Assembly: GCA_943736015.1 (NCBI GenBank)
Contig: OX031063.1
Location: 33,820,172 to 33,884,171 of the forward strand
Origin: Tridacna crocea
Taxonomy: Eukaryota; Mollusca; Bivalvia; Cardiida; Cardiidae
Length of the DNA: 64,000 nt
Direction: 5' to 3'
Shown: positions 43,251 through 54,776 of the stretch, one piece after another
Position numbering within the stretch: the first letter of the stretch is position 1
Layout of the letters: each line of letters starts with the position of its first letter
The notes under the pieces: generated by a model
What the model was told of the DNA's origin: nothing
What the model saw: the letters and a program-made list of their open reading frames with translations, nothing else
Databases searched by the model: none
Made by a program: the position numbers and the translations under genes

Positions 43251-43346
43251 ATGGCCAGAGTACCTATTCGTGCTCTCCTAAAGTTTGTATTAACAGTTGT
43301 TTTTTTGCAAAATATTATTTCCGCACAACCATCGTCGAAACAATAA
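43251..43346 (+). CDS. Orphan signal-peptide-like ORF (31 aa), probably a broken first exon
   Basis: The ATG at 43251 sits in a good context (CACGATGG). It opens a peptide with an ideal secretory signal layout: a basic n-region (MARVPIRALLK), a hydrophobic core (FVLTVVFLQNII) and an ISA|Q cleavage-like site. It then meets TAA after six more residues. A tRNA-type SINE in reverse orientation begins within about 15 bp of the stop, so the original exon may have been interrupted there. I recognise no mature product. It may equally be a chance ORF in intron sequence. Confidence 0.2.
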   Translation: MARVPIRALLKFVLTVVFLQNIISAQPSSKQ

Positions 43347-43359
43347 TCAGAGGTGGATG

Positions 43360-43482
43360 AGGAATTAAGCCTGTCGCCCTACCATCAATCCTCGGAAAGA
43401 AATGGGCGAGCTGGGGATTGGAACCAGCGAGCCGCTTGTCTCAAGTCATGTACGCTACCGACTGCTCTGCCGGGCTCAATTG
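43360..43482 (-). mobile_element. tRNA-like SINE head, reverse
   Basis: On the minus strand: GCAGAGCAGTCGGTAGCG (A-box-like) and CTCGCTGGTTCCAATCCCC (B-box-like). Confidence 0.55.
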
Positions 43483-43555
43483 TGTCGATGCATCAAACCC
43501 TCTTTTCCAAAGCTTGGTTCATATCTGTGTATATGTATTGATGGGTACGTTAAAT

Positions 43556-44375
43556 ACCAGGATCGTATTCACCAACCGTTTTGGGGGTATTTGTCAAAGA
43601 CAATACCACCACTATGAGTTCAATATTGAATTTTGAAGACCATATTTTCTTATTTTGTGCAAAATCGAAGGAAATAAATCTAATTGGACTCAATTTTTCA
43701 GGTAAATGAGTTTTTTCGGTAACACTTAGATATGCAGTTTGAAATTGCATATTAAAAAACACTGGGTGAAGCCACTGCCCGTGGAAATATTAAATTTGTT
43801 TAATAGAAAATAGCTTCAATCGCTCATAGCCTTCTATTGGCGCAATTATACAAAATTTGTCTACCGATCTTTTGGTCCTTGTTTTCTTTTTTTTGTTCCA
43901 AAACCAGTTCGTCCCATGGCTTGTTCATCCCATGATTGCGGGAGACTATACTTGATTGGGCATGAACATTTATAGTTCGAAATATTTGATTGTAATCTTG
44001 GGAATTGAATGTTAACGGCTAAAGATATTTCAGAATCATAGTTTTCAGTTACAAAATCATTTTTTGGGGGGTGGATGTGGGATATATTCACATGGTTTTC
44101 TCTCTATCCACCATGCATCCTTAACCCAAGAGACATTACTGCTGGCTCCTCCCGATGATCATAGTGAGACCACCAATACACAAATAGTTCTAACTTTTTC
44201 AGGAATAATCTCCCTTCAATAAAAAAAAAAAAAAGGAATTCACTTGCTTAGTAGATTGAGTTTCAAGCCAATATTTAAATAATATTTCTGTTTTTTTTTT
44301 TTTCAAATAATATATTCCTTACAGTGGCGTCCTTGACAAATACCACTTCAGCGTTCTCAACGCTTTGATTTGAGA
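43556..44375 (-). mobile_element. Unclassified ~750-bp TIR element, copy 2 (opposite orientation)
   Basis: On the minus strand it begins with CAAAGCGTTGAGAACGCTG, has GGTATTTGTCAAGGAC and ends GTCTTTGACAAATACC, a 16-bp inverted terminus with one mismatch. It encodes EQAMGRTGFGTKK, then in a shifted frame IIAPIEGYERLKLFSI, then WSSKFNIELIVV. The frame shift between these blocks, and stops, mark it as decayed. Confidence 0.55.
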
Positions 44376-44449
44376 AATGTTCTTTGTCTTATTTTCAAGA
44401 GGTTTTTTTTTTTTATTTGAAAGTAATACAACTTCTGGTTTGCTAAACC

Positions 44450-44530
44450 AATGCGGCCTGCGCAGGCTGACCTGGGTTGATACTTTTCGCAGATGCAATA
44501 AGCCCCCTATTTACAGAGCATGGCTCAAAT
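44450..44530 (+). repeat. Family D right-end fragment
   Basis: GCCTGCGCAGGCTGACCTGG, GATACTTTTCGCAGATGC and ACAGAGCATGGCTCAAAT. Confidence 0.6.
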
Positions 44531-44661
44531 ATTGCTGTACATGAACGAGACTCTAAGATATGATAATGATAGTTATAATTATAGTATAAACTAATTTTCG
44601 TGTTTTATACAAACTTGCATGATAACTGCGTGTTGATAGGCATGTTCCAACGAACAATTTA

Positions 44662-44975
44662 ATCAGAATATGGCGATCTTCCAGTCAGTAGTGAGCAGGA
44701 CTTGATAACAGGAGGTCGCTTGTTCGACCCCGGCTCGACCAATTTCTTCTCGAGGATTGATAATAGTCATTGCGACAGGATTCTTTCTTCTATCGCCGCT
44801 GATCATTGTTTCGCCTATGGTTAGGTGGGAAAGAAGCCACTGGCTTAGAAAGAATATTGTGAGGAGATATTGTAAAAGAAACTTGAAGAAAGCATGGATA
44901 GGCTCACTGACCGTCGCGATATAAGTGAAATAATGCTGAAAACACCGTTAAACACCATACATTTATTCAATTAAT
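44662..44975 (+). mobile_element. tRNA-derived SINE, nearly full length
   Basis: B-box-like CTTGTTCGACCCC near 44725; body with CCACTGGCTTAGAAAG; tail CGCGATATAAGTGAAATAA to TTCAATTAATC. Confidence 0.6.
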
Positions 44976-45119
44976 CAGACCAAATGATGAAAATTTCCCA
45001 GAAATCTTAGTTTCTTAGCAATAAAGGGCGTGTTAGCTTTTCTTCATAGCCAGTACAGATTCTAGTTAATCATTTTGACATTATTCTCACAATAGATCCA
45101 GGTCAGATTCTTGGGATGA

Positions 45120-45270
45120 TTATTTTTTTAGGGTGAAAAGGTTTGTGGGAAAAAGAGAAAATGCTGGTATCCGGGCCTTAGGTTCGAACCTCTATGGAGG
45201 AGCTTTAGCTTGGATTCAGCACTGAAAAAGAAACGAAAGTTCAGATCCCTTGCCTCGTTCTGATAAAGCC
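45120..45270. repeat. Family A left-core fragment joined to a tRNA-like head
   Basis: TTTGTGGGAAAAAGAGAAAA then TGCTGGTATCC runs into TTAGGTTCGAACCTC (B-box-like). Confidence 0.4.
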
Positions 45271-45737
45271 CATGATACATGCCAAAAGATCTGTCAAAAG
45301 ATCTGTCGTTACATTATTAACTTTAAAGCGGTGTAAAACACCTTAGATAGAATGTTAATTGTGAGTGAGAGCAAATCGCAACTCATGAGCATAGCAATAA
45401 GAAAGATAACTATGTATATAGTATAGGTGCATGTGGAATAAGAGTTACTTCCCCTGATCCTGATAGGTCATCCATTTTACACTTGAGGTCTCCAAAACGA
45501 GACGATTGTAAAAATTGTAAACGTAGATCAGACCCCGCAAAATGAGCCCACTTATTCAGGTTTGCATATTTTTTGCTAGCCAGAAATGATATTTATCCGC
45601 AGAAGCAGATACTGTTGTTAAAAAAAGAAAGCCTGATGGCACATGTAGACTCATCAGATTTTGATACGATTTCACAGAGTTAACCCTGTAACAAAAAAAA
45701 AATCCATGCATTTTCGGCGACTATGGAGAAGGGATAT

Positions 45738-45965
45738 TTAACCCTTTACGAAACAATCCCTGGTTTTTAAGACCTAGAGAAAGAAGCCTTCTGAAAACAT
45801 TGTGGGAAAAGGAGAAAATGCTGGTAACCAGCATTTTCTCCTTTTCCCACAATGTTCTCTACTCTTCTAAAGTCAAGTTTTGATTTTTGAGTCACGTTTA
45901 TTTTGATATCTGCAAATTCTTTCAATTTGGACATGTCTGAAATTTTGTCGTTTGGTAAAGAGTTG
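45738..45965 (-). mobile_element. Family A MITE, near complete
   Basis: TTAACCCTTTACGAAACAATC to GTTTGGTAAAGAGTTGA; perfect core. Confidence 0.8.
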
Positions 45966-46336
45966 AAAAAAAAATCATCGTAAAAGTAATGAAACTTTTG
46001 GTTTCTCAGCATTTTCTCCATGTTCACATTTCTTTTTCAATTGCCATCTCCCCTTAGGATCGACAAACTCGAGGTCGTTGAGTCATGGGCCATGACGTTT
46101 ACCTCAGAGGCTGATGAATGAAAACTGATGGATTTTGTGGTTACATTTCTGTGGGTGTGAAAAATAAATGTTCACTTTTGCATGGCAAAAATAGTATTTC
46201 TTTTTTTAATCCTCTCCATATTTGGTAAAAGGATGGCAAATCATGGGTAGGTCAGTGAGCATTCTTGCCATAACATGTCTATTTAAACCAAAACCCGTTA
46301 CAGACCTCTACTTTCCCTTTTTTTTCAATTTTTCTC

Positions 46337-46565
46337 TTAACCCTTTACCAAACAATCACTGGTTTTACGACCCTGATATGGAAGCCTCTTGAAAACATTG
46401 TGGGAAAAGAAGAAAATGCTGGTAACCAGGATTTTCTCCTTTTCCCACAATGTTTTCTATACTGCTGGAAACAAATTTCATTTTTTTAGCGACGTTTATT
46501 TTTTTCGTCTGCAATTGCTTCCAGTTTGGACTAGTCTAAGATTTTGTCGTTTGGTAAAGAATTAA
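46337..46565 (-). mobile_element. Family A MITE, complete (229 bp)
   Basis: TTAACCCTTTACCAAACAATC to GTTTGGTAAAGAATTAA; one mismatch at the apex (CCAGGATTTTC). Confidence 0.85.
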
Positions 46566-46589
46566 TCAAACTATCTTGCTTTCAAGATT

Positions 46590-46757
46590 AAAGCTTTAAA
46601 AACATTCTAGGAAAAGACGCAAATGCTGTTAACGAGCATTTTCTCCTTTCCTAATGAATAAATTTTACCTCATCAAACAAAATCCAGTTCTTGATTGATT
46701 TTACGCTATCAATGTGGGGTGGGGTCCTCTAATATTTTTGTCGACTGGCAAAGTTTA
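46590..46757 (-). repeat. Family A, diverged
   Basis: AAAAACATTCTAGGAAAAG, GCAAATGCTGTTAACGAGC and TTGTCGACTGGCAAAG. Confidence 0.45.
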
Positions 46758-46877
46758 ATACACTTTGAACACCTAGTTAGCACATAAGTTCAGACTCAGA
46801 TCAGACATCACAGAATGTGCAAACTAATCATGACATCTAACCGCCAGAGTTAATGTAACAAAATAAAACAGCCGCGT

Positions 46878-47095
46878 TTAACCCTTTACCAAACAATCCC
46901 TGGTTTTTACGACCCTGAGATAAAAGCATTTTGAAAACATTGTGGAAAAAGGAGAAAATGCTGGTAACCAGCATTTTCTTCTTTTTTCCGCAACGTTTTC
47001 TACCCTGCTGAAGACTTATTTCATTTTTTGAGTTACATTTATTTTGTGGTGTGCAAGTGCTTTCAGTTTGGACCAGTCTAAAATTTTGTCGTTAA
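46878..47095 (-). mobile_element. Family A MITE, right terminus lost
   Basis: TTAACCCTTTACCAAACAATC through AATTTTGTCGTTAAAATGC. Confidence 0.75.
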
Positions 47096-47099
47096 AATG

Positions 47100-48090
47100 C
47101 ACGGGTGCTTTCAACGCATTCAGTACCGTAGGCGAACCAAATGAGGCCCTTTGTTGGCGGCAAGATCCAGATCAGACTGAAAAGATCATTTACTGTTGTT
47201 TTGGCCCAATACCATCAGCTATCAAGTTGTTTCTTCTAGCCTCTAATGTGAACATTTCTCTGAGTTCCAGCGTCTTGAGGTTTCCCTTGAAAAAATTGAG
47301 TTTTCGTATTTGGGGCAGAAAGAGTAAACAGATCTATATATGTCTGTGAGGTGTCCAGGGCTTTTGGCAGCACGATCGAGATAGGGCTATAATTATATTC
47401 ATTCCTTCAATACGTTGGCAACCACGTAAACATTGTGGTAAATGATGGAGAAACTGCTCTGATAATCCTTCAACTTTCAGGTTGTACAAATTACCTTAGT
47501 TAGGACCAGGGTTAAATTTTTCACTACTGAAAAAGTAAATAGCACTTTCTTTCAATCGCTAAAAAAATAGTTCCTATACTAGATTAAGCTCCAGAAGGTT
47601 TATTCATATTCTATAATAAAAGGTTGGATACTGTAGATCAGAGATCAGACTGCTTATTCTGTGATCTTGAACTACATAGTCTACAAAAACGTCATGTGTC
47701 GTCAATGGTATAGAAAGAGTTAAAGGACATAGAGGGCATATATCAGATTCTGTGGGCGTTTTTAAGCCCGTAAACCATAGAATTTACCTCCGAAAAAAAC
47801 GTGAGAATTGCTGCCCACACCCCCTCTCAAAAATTTGCATACTTACGAAAGACGTGACGGATGAGCTATAAATAGAACCACACCATGTTTGCTCACCAAT
47901 AATTCCCATCGAAAAGACACAAAGATAGACTGGCTTTGCATGGATAGACAAAGTGATAACTTATTAACTGTGAATTAATGTCATTTTCAACAATTTGTCA
48001 TGGCTATCAAAACTGCTAAACGTTCTTGTGCATGCTTCATTGGAGGGATGTTACATAGCTTATCGACAGAGACAGGACACTTTATTGTCC
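47100..48090. other. No gene recognised
   Basis: Two B scraps (near 47165 and 47630-47690); otherwise featureless. Confidence 0.35.
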
Positions 48091-48166
48091 ATGGTGCGTT
48101 GTCTGCGCATGGTCCATGGTGTTATCTAATGGTGCATTGTCTGGGCATGGTCCATGGTGTTATCTG
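48091..48166 (+). repeat. 38-bp tandem duplication
   Basis: ATGGTGCGTTGTCTGCGCAT / ATGGTGCATTGTCTGGGCAT, each followed by GGTCCATGGTGTTATCT. Confidence 0.75.
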
Positions 48167-48292
48167 TAACACTGGTACCGATCTCTAGGATCTAAAGGAT
48201 CTATATCTACCTGTTCTATCCGGTCTTACTCTTTATTATACCGTCCTAAAACTCCAATTTCGGTTTGAAGTGGCTCTTTTAAGCAAAGAGAT

Positions 48293-48503
48293 GAACGCTT
48301 TACCAAACGACAAAAATTTTGGATTTGTCCAAATTGAAATGATTTGCAGACAAGAAAATTATGTTACTGAAAACATGAAACTTGTTTTTGTCCAAGGAGA
48401 AGAAAACATGGTGGGATAACAGTATTTTCTCCTTTTCCAACAGTGTTTCCAAAAATCTTCCATAAGTTAGTTAAAAGTTGAGATTGTGCGGCTGAGGGTC
48501 AAA
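48293..48503 (+). repeat. Family A, hairpin halved
   Basis: CTTTACCAAACGACAAAAATT, GTCCAAATTGAAATG, then only the right arm ATTTTCTCCTTTTCC. Confidence 0.55.
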
Positions 48504-48523
48504 CAGTGAGTTTCAATGTCAAG

Positions 48524-48755
48524 GTTAACTCCTGATCAGATAACAAAACTCTAGACTCCTCCAAGTTAAAAGCATGTGCTAAAAACAAATTACATGTTGC
48601 TCAATACTGATATAGTTTATCTTTGAAATATTACAAGACATTATGAGGAAAAGAAAGAAATGTTAGTTACCAGTATCTTCCTCTTTTCCTACAGTGTGTT
48701 TAAGCATTTTCTTTCTCAAGGTCGTCAAAATTCGAGATCGTGTACGTAAGGGTTA
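48524..48755 (+). mobile_element. Family A MITE, diverged
   Basis: TTAACTCCTGATCAGATAAC to GTGTACGTAAGGGTTAA; stem GGAAAAGAAAGAAATG / CTTCCTCTTTTCC. Confidence 0.5.
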
Positions 48756-48841
48756 ACCTGTGATAAGATGTCTGCAATATGAGAAATGATATACAATGGA
48801 GATTTAAATTGCTTTTTTCTCTGTTTATCGTTTGGCTGTTT

Positions 48842-49071
48842 TTAACCCCTTTCCAAAACAATGCAGGTTATCACAACCTTGAGAAGGAAGACTTCTGAAA
48901 ACATTGTGGGAAAAGGAGAAAATGCTGGTAACCAGCATTTTCTCCGTTTTCCTACAATGTTTTCTTCCCATCCCAAAACAAATTTCGATTTTTGAGTCAT
49001 ATTCATCTTGTCCTCAGCAAATGCTTCCAATTTGGACCACGCTTATATTAAGTTGTTTTGTAAAGGGTTAA
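48842..49071 (-). mobile_element. Family A MITE, near complete
   Basis: TTAACCCCTTTCCAAAACAA to GTTTTGTAAAGGGTTAA; TTAA both ends. Confidence 0.75.
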
Positions 49072-50014
49072 AGGCCCACAAACTGCCAGGTGTAAGAAAT
49101 TCGAGAGTCGCTGTGCTGATCAATGTATTGTAAAACTAGAACAAAAGTTGTCAACGTTTATTCTGTTTTTACAAAACACTTTCTGCTAGACCAGAAACCC
49201 ACCCTCGTTGACCCAGTCTCGGTTCATGCATGGGGATTAACGTGATGCTTAACCTGGGTTCCGAGGATGCCAGAAACGTTGACAGGCCATACTTTAGTGT
49301 GGGTTATTTTTAGGTTGACGATCCCGAAAGAAGGCTTTTCAAATCATTCTACATAGAAGAAAAACTGGACTGAACCAGCATCCTTTCCCTTTGACACAAT
49401 GTTTCCTCAATTAAAAAAAATCCCACCAACGACATGGCCGTCTTGTCTTCAAGTAACTTCAAACTTTACTTTTGTAACGTTAGACAGTGTTTCTTAAAGA
49501 ATAACAGACGTCATCTGATAGCATGCATTACACTTATTGTCTAGACTAAGCGAAGAATGGCATGTAATCTCGCTTTTTTTTTTTGTAAAATTACGGGTTT
49601 TAATGCCCTTGCAGTCGACATAGTAAATTTTAAGTGAATTGGGATTTAAATATTATTCCGTCCTTTCTTCTGTTTGATTGACATTTATCTGTGCATATAT
49701 TTTTGTCAGCAATGCAACGACACGTCTGTAGTGTTTATTGTAACATACCAATTTTTCTTTTTTATATCTGTTTATAATATTTATGAATCAACCTACATGT
49801 ATGACCGAATGTGACGATGATTATTTTATAAACATGTATATATTATTTTTTTTCGTAATGAGGTGAAATATGTGAAATTCGCAATAAATCTATGTTTATG
49901 TTTAAGTCTTCTTTTTAGTAGATCTAATTGCTGTTGTTTTTTTTCCAACATTTTTCCACAAGTTAAAATCAAACAATTGTTTCAACACATAAAATATGGG
50001 CCTATAGTAACTTC
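49072..50014. other. No gene recognised
   Basis: One eroded A copy near 49308-49440 (GAACCAGCATCCTTTCCC). The remainder is AT-rich. Confidence 0.35.
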
Positions 50015-50240
50015 TTAACCCTAAGTTCTAAAGACCCTTGCAGAAAAGGCTTTGAAAATATTAGTATTGTCGGGAAAAAAAGAGAAAATGTTCATTACCA
50101 GCATTTTCGTTTTTTCCCACATTATATTCTACTAATTTCCAGCATTTCTAAGACGAATTCCAACCTTTTGATCACATTTAATTCGTAGTAAGCAAATCTT
50201 TGCTTTCAATAAGGAACAGTCTAAATGATGGTGGTTTTGA
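50015..50240 (-). repeat. Family A, diverged
   Basis: TTAACCCTAAGTTC start, GAGAAAATGTTCATTACCAG, GCATTTTCG; right end GGAACAGTCTAAATG. Confidence 0.5.
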
Positions 50241-50369
50241 AAAACTTATTAGCCTTCGGTTGTTTTAAATATACCTTGTACGGTAATGGATTAACCCCAA
50301 GTTTACACACTTTAAAATGATAAGATATCAGGATTAGAACATTTTTATTTGTTCGGATCGTCTGACAAA

Positions 50370-50435
50370 TATCGATTCAAGGTGAGGCTATATATTCTGT
50401 GCAGTCTGATCTTGACCTACGCTGTCTGCGAAAGA
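50370..50435. repeat. Family B fragment
   Basis: TATTCTGTGCAGTCTGATCTT then GACCTACGCTGTCTGC. Confidence 0.45.
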
Positions 50436-50534
50436 AAAAAAAATGTAACGCTCTAGCATTCAAACGTCACTGAAGAATGTTTTATTTACAGTCATAGTTA
50501 ATGACCCTTTAGGCAATGTTTCTCCCTCGTTGGA

Positions 50535-50570
50535 TATAAAAGAAGGATTGGGTACAGTCTGTAGTGACTT
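50535..50570 (+). promoter_or_regulatory. Candidate TATA-type core promoter upstream of PLAT exon 4
   Basis: TATAAAAG at 50535-50542 lies in repeat-free sequence (about 50440-50880), with a plausible start site about 25-30 bp downstream. It could drive a 5' untranslated exon joined to PLAT exon 4 (4.2 kb away), but there is no direct link. A single TATA string in AT-rich DNA is weak evidence. Confidence 0.18.
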
Positions 50571-50890
50571 CGTGTTTTACTTCGGTATTTGGCTGAACGA
50601 AGTGTTTTAGTGTACCAAAATACATTCTTTTGTAAATATTAAAAGTGATAGAGTATTGATTTAGATCTAGGTCAGTGATCGTTTACTTGAAGCAAAGACG
50701 TGAGCTGTGTGTGTGTTTTTTTAAATGTACAGATTTTAGTATTTTTTTGTTTTAATTTCTTTTATTTTTTCGAACGTGGTGGATAGTAAGAGAAAAATTG
50801 AGTGGGTTTCTTGTTGGATGTGTTTTCTTTTTAAGCTTTGGAACTTTGTTTTACTTTCCTGTCTGTAGTATTTTTAGGGGCGTTAGACCT

Positions 50891-51107
50891 TTAACTCATT
50901 ACCAAACGACAATATTTTAGACTTATCCAAATCGAAAGCGTTTGCAGATGACGGAAAAAAGTGACTGAAAATTTGAAAATTGTTTTGTGAAGGGTAGAAA
51001 ACATTGTTGGAAAAGGAGGAAATGCTGATTACCATCATTTTCTCCTTTTCCCACAATGTTTTCAAAAGGCTTCTTTCAAACGTAGGGATTGTGTGGTAAT
51101 GGGTTAA
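50891..51107 (+). mobile_element. Family A MITE, near complete
   Basis: TTAACTCATTACCAAACGAC to GTGTGGTAATGGGTTAA. Stem differs at matched positions near the apex (ATGCTGATTACCATCAT). Confidence 0.8.
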
Positions 51108-51833
51108 ATTTAATGCTTTATATATGCTGGAGTAAAAGTTATGATCTTTTTTTATTCTCACGTCACTAACGTTACTCCGTCGTTAATAGTTTATTATTCC
51201 AATGTGGTACGGCCATTGATAGGTTTTTATTTTAAAAAAAATGAATGCAAAAGACTGAAAAAAAAAAACACGGTTGTATAAATGTTATGGACTATTTCTA
51301 GTTGTTGTTTTTTTTCTTAGTAAATCAATTGAAATGAAATGTTAAAAAAGCATCGTTTTTGTGCATTTCATTTAGACCTGTCTGGCAATTCATGAAATCA
51401 TTGAAACTGGTTAACATACTTAAATATTTGTTGGATACATACATCAGGAAATGTTGAAAATTCTCGCCACAAACGTTTTCCCCCATTTCTCACTGATTAG
51501 TGTTTTTTCTTGTTTTCCAGCAACGGGTTACTTGGGTGTTGCAAGTCTTATTCACTGTTTTCACTACGTATCTGTGAATTAAATATGCCCTCTTGATGAG
51601 TACCTCTGAAGGGTGAAGGATTCATTGAACATGATAAATTCGTGATATATTGTTAGATTAAACTCTCTGAAGTTGGAGACAGGGAAGATAGATAACAAAA
51701 TAAACAGGGGTTAAATAAACCATCGTGATTGTAAAATTATGCAACTCATTATTAGATATAAATTCACGACGTATTATGAAGACTTCTGGGTTAAGATCTG
51801 TAAAATGAGAAAAAACCAGAAATTATTGTACAG
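51108..51833. other. No gene recognised
   Basis: AT-rich sequence before the 212-bp duplication. Confidence 0.35.
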
Positions 51834-52254
51834 GTGTATTCATGAGGGTAAATTAATATAGGTGAAATACTGTTGAAATAGATGGAAACCCGTCAGCATG
51901 AGACACCATGTTTAAAACTAGGTGGGAAGGTGGAGCGTGTGACAGATACAGAAATTGAAAGAGGCATTTTGTTCAAAATGAAAATAATTGTGTATTGCTG
52001 TTTCAATATTTTTCTCTCAGACACCTGATGCAATAGGCTTATATGGTGTATTCATGATGGTAAATTAATATAGGTGAAATACTGTTGAAATAGATGGAAA
52101 CCTGTCAGCATGAGACACCATGTTTAAAACTAGGTGGGAAGGTGGAGCGTGCGACAGATACAGAAATTGAAAGAGGCATTTTGTTCAACATGAAAATAAT
52201 TATGTATTGCTGTTTCAATATTTTTCTCTCAGACACCTGATGCAATAGGCTTAT
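51834..52254 (+). repeat. 212-bp direct tandem duplication
   Basis: Two units (from 51834 and 52046), each from GTGTATTCATGA to GCAATAGGCTTAT, with only a handful of base differences. Confidence 0.9.
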
Positions 52255-52539
52255 CAAGTAGTGAAGTTCCATGCTCAGAAACTACGAGGGTTGGCTATTT
52301 TTTAGAAATTAACTGTTGGCAATATTTAGATTTTTTTTTCTGTCGCAAGCAAGGGGTTTTCAGGTTAAGGGACATGACAAACTTGTCACTGGCCTCTGTT
52401 TACTTTTGGATGTTCAACATTTATGAAAAGAAGATTAGATTTGATAATGTCAATTTAAATCCTTAGCGTTGACAAAAATTTAAACTTGCAAGTATAATTT
52501 GAAAGCAAATACATACAGATTAAGTTAATGTAGCGTTCA

Positions 52540-52800
52540 TAATCTAGGATTTGTGTGCGAAGGGGTAGAAAATACTGAAAAGGAGAAAATTTCCTGCTTT
52601 TCCCACAATGCATCCAAACCCTATTATTCAGGTTCATATAAAGACAGTCTTGTTTGCTGAAGGGTTAAACCCATTGCACATGAAATAAAACTTAACTCCT
52701 TGGTGGAAGACAGCTTTTAAAAAATATTGTGAAAAAAAGGAGCAATTTTAGTTTAGTTCTTCAGTCCTACAATTTTCCACAGAATCTTCCTTTATTGAAA
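52540..52800. repeat. Two eroded family A copies
   Basis: GGTAGAAAATACTGAAAAGG with GCTTTTCCCACAATG, ending GCTGAAGGGTTAA (about 52667). A reverse piece with TTAACTCCTTGGTGG follows. Confidence 0.45.
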
Positions 52801-53310
52801 TCGAAAATTGTCTTTAGTTAAAAGCATTTCTTGTTAGTCTCACTTGACATATTTGCTGATATGTCTGAAAATATTCTGATATAGATATTTTTTGGAGAAA
52901 TTTATTTAAATACTTACAATTACTTTTAAAAACTAAATGGCAGCAGGTACTAGATACTCTGCTTTCACTGCAATGTTTTCTGCCCTACCACAGAAAAATC
53001 CCTTTATGTTGGTCAATTTTGAAGATCCAACAGTGTTGTAATGTATGGACAAGTGATATTTTGTGGTTTGGTATTTCAGAAAGTGACTTTGAAAATTGAC
53101 GATAATTATGGTTATTTGATGTGCTAAATCCTTTCCTTTGACACAATTTTTGGTTACTTCCCACAAATAACTGCTACATTGCTCCATAAATACATTTTTT
53201 TTCTTGGGGTACATGTAAGACAACATTTTTGGGAGCAGAAAACATTTCATTCATTGACATTAACATAGTGACAATTTAGGATCAAAGAAAAATGCAAAAA
53301 ATAAGTAGCT
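52801..53310. other. No gene recognised
   Basis: The 105-codon minus-strand frame here (52933-53250) lacks any motif and starts and ends in AT-rich sequence. Confidence 0.3.
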
Positions 53311-53312
53311 AT

Positions 53313-53541
53313 TTAATCCATTATCACACTATCCCTACTTTTGACGACCTTGAGAAAGAAGCCTTTAAAAAATATTATGGGAAAAGGAGAAAATGCTGGT
53401 AACAAGCATTTTCTCCTTTTCCCACAATGTTTTCTACCCTTCACAAAACAAATTTCAAATTTTCAGTCACTTTTAATTTGTCATCTGCAACTGCTTTCGA
53501 TTTGGGCAAGCCTAAAATTTTCTCGTTTCGTAATGAATTAA
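53313..53541 (-). mobile_element. Family A MITE, complete (229 bp)
   Basis: TTAATCCATTATCACACTATC to GTTTCGTAATGAATTAA; TTAA both ends. Confidence 0.85.
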
Positions 53542-53798
53542 ATACATTTTATGAAGCAGTAGTTCTCGTCTGTACTTGGCTGGAAACAATTGCTCTGTGC
53601 TGTCAAATATACCATGTTCCAGCATGAAAAATGCTTTTAGAGAGAGAAAATATCAATGGAGTAGAAAACCACAAACATTTAAAAATGTTGACATAAGAGT
53701 GGTTTATCTTAACCTTTTACCACACAATCCAGAGTTTTAAGCATAACATTTTAAATAAAAATATTGACAGAGAAGTGGTACATGTACGTGCGTATACC

Positions 53799-54014
53799 TT
53801 AACTTTTTACCACAACCATGAGGTAAAGGCCTTTTGAAAATATGGCGGAAAAAGAAGAAAGTGCTTATAACCAGCATTTTCTTCTCTTTCCACAATCTTG
53901 TTACCTTTTCCAAAGTTGAATTTCTTATTTTGATTGTGATTCACAATTATTTGTTGTCTGCTAAAGTTTCCACGTTGAGCAAGTCAAATATTTTCTGGTC
54001 CAGTAATGGGTTAA
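53799..54014 (-). mobile_element. Family A MITE, diverged
   Basis: TTAACTTTTTACCACAACC to GTCCAGTAATGGGTTAA. A short A left end also lies at about 53710-53745. Confidence 0.6.
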
Positions 54015-54319
54015 ACAATATGTTTGACTCACAGTCACTTCAAATGGAAAAAGTCACAAATGCTTGCATTTCTTCGTGGTGAAGGGACACAGGCATTTGT
54101 TTTGTGACAAACTTTTGTATTCATGTATATAACACTGTATAGATCGGAGGTTTGTCAGGAAACAGGTACCTGTGGGAAGGAAATAACTGCCACAAACATA
54201 ACTTTGTAACTTTGTTGAGGCGGTTATTTAAGGTATTTTAGAGTTTTGAGATGAATGGAAGGAAGGGTTTTTAATTTCAGTAAAGTATATGCGACGAAAC
54301 CATTACACAGGTGAGGCTA

Positions 54320-54549
54320 TTAACTCTTTGCCAGACGACAGTGTTGTTCCTTTCCAAATGAAATGCATTTGTGGATTACAAAGAAAATGGAATTCAAATT
54401 GAGAGATGATTTTTCAAAGAATAGAAAACAACATAGGGAAGGGAGAAAATGTTGGCGCACGGCATTTCAAGTTCTCCTTTTCCCTAAATGCTTTCGTAAG
54501 CCCCCAACTTCAGTGCTTATTTATACTGGGCATTGTGTGGTAAAGGGTT
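54320..54549 (+). mobile_element. Family A MITE, diverged, upstream of PLAT exon 4
   Basis: TTAACTCTTTGCCAGACGAC to GTGTGGTAAAGGGTTA; hairpin broken by ATTTCAAGTTC. Confidence 0.6.
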
Positions 54550-54776
54550 AGATCGTAGCATTTAAAAGGCAACTATGGAAAGTTTAGGTTGAATGGTAAC
54601 TGCAAAGAACCTGCAGTCCGATGTGGAATTTCCAGTTGATAATGTTTTCTCTTAGTGATTTGAAAATGTTTGTTTCTTCTGTTTAGCTATCTAAGGATAA
54701 CCTGAGACAGTACTCGTTGACAAAATCTTGTATAAGGTAATTCAGACATTCCACTACACAAATATTTTTTTAAAAA

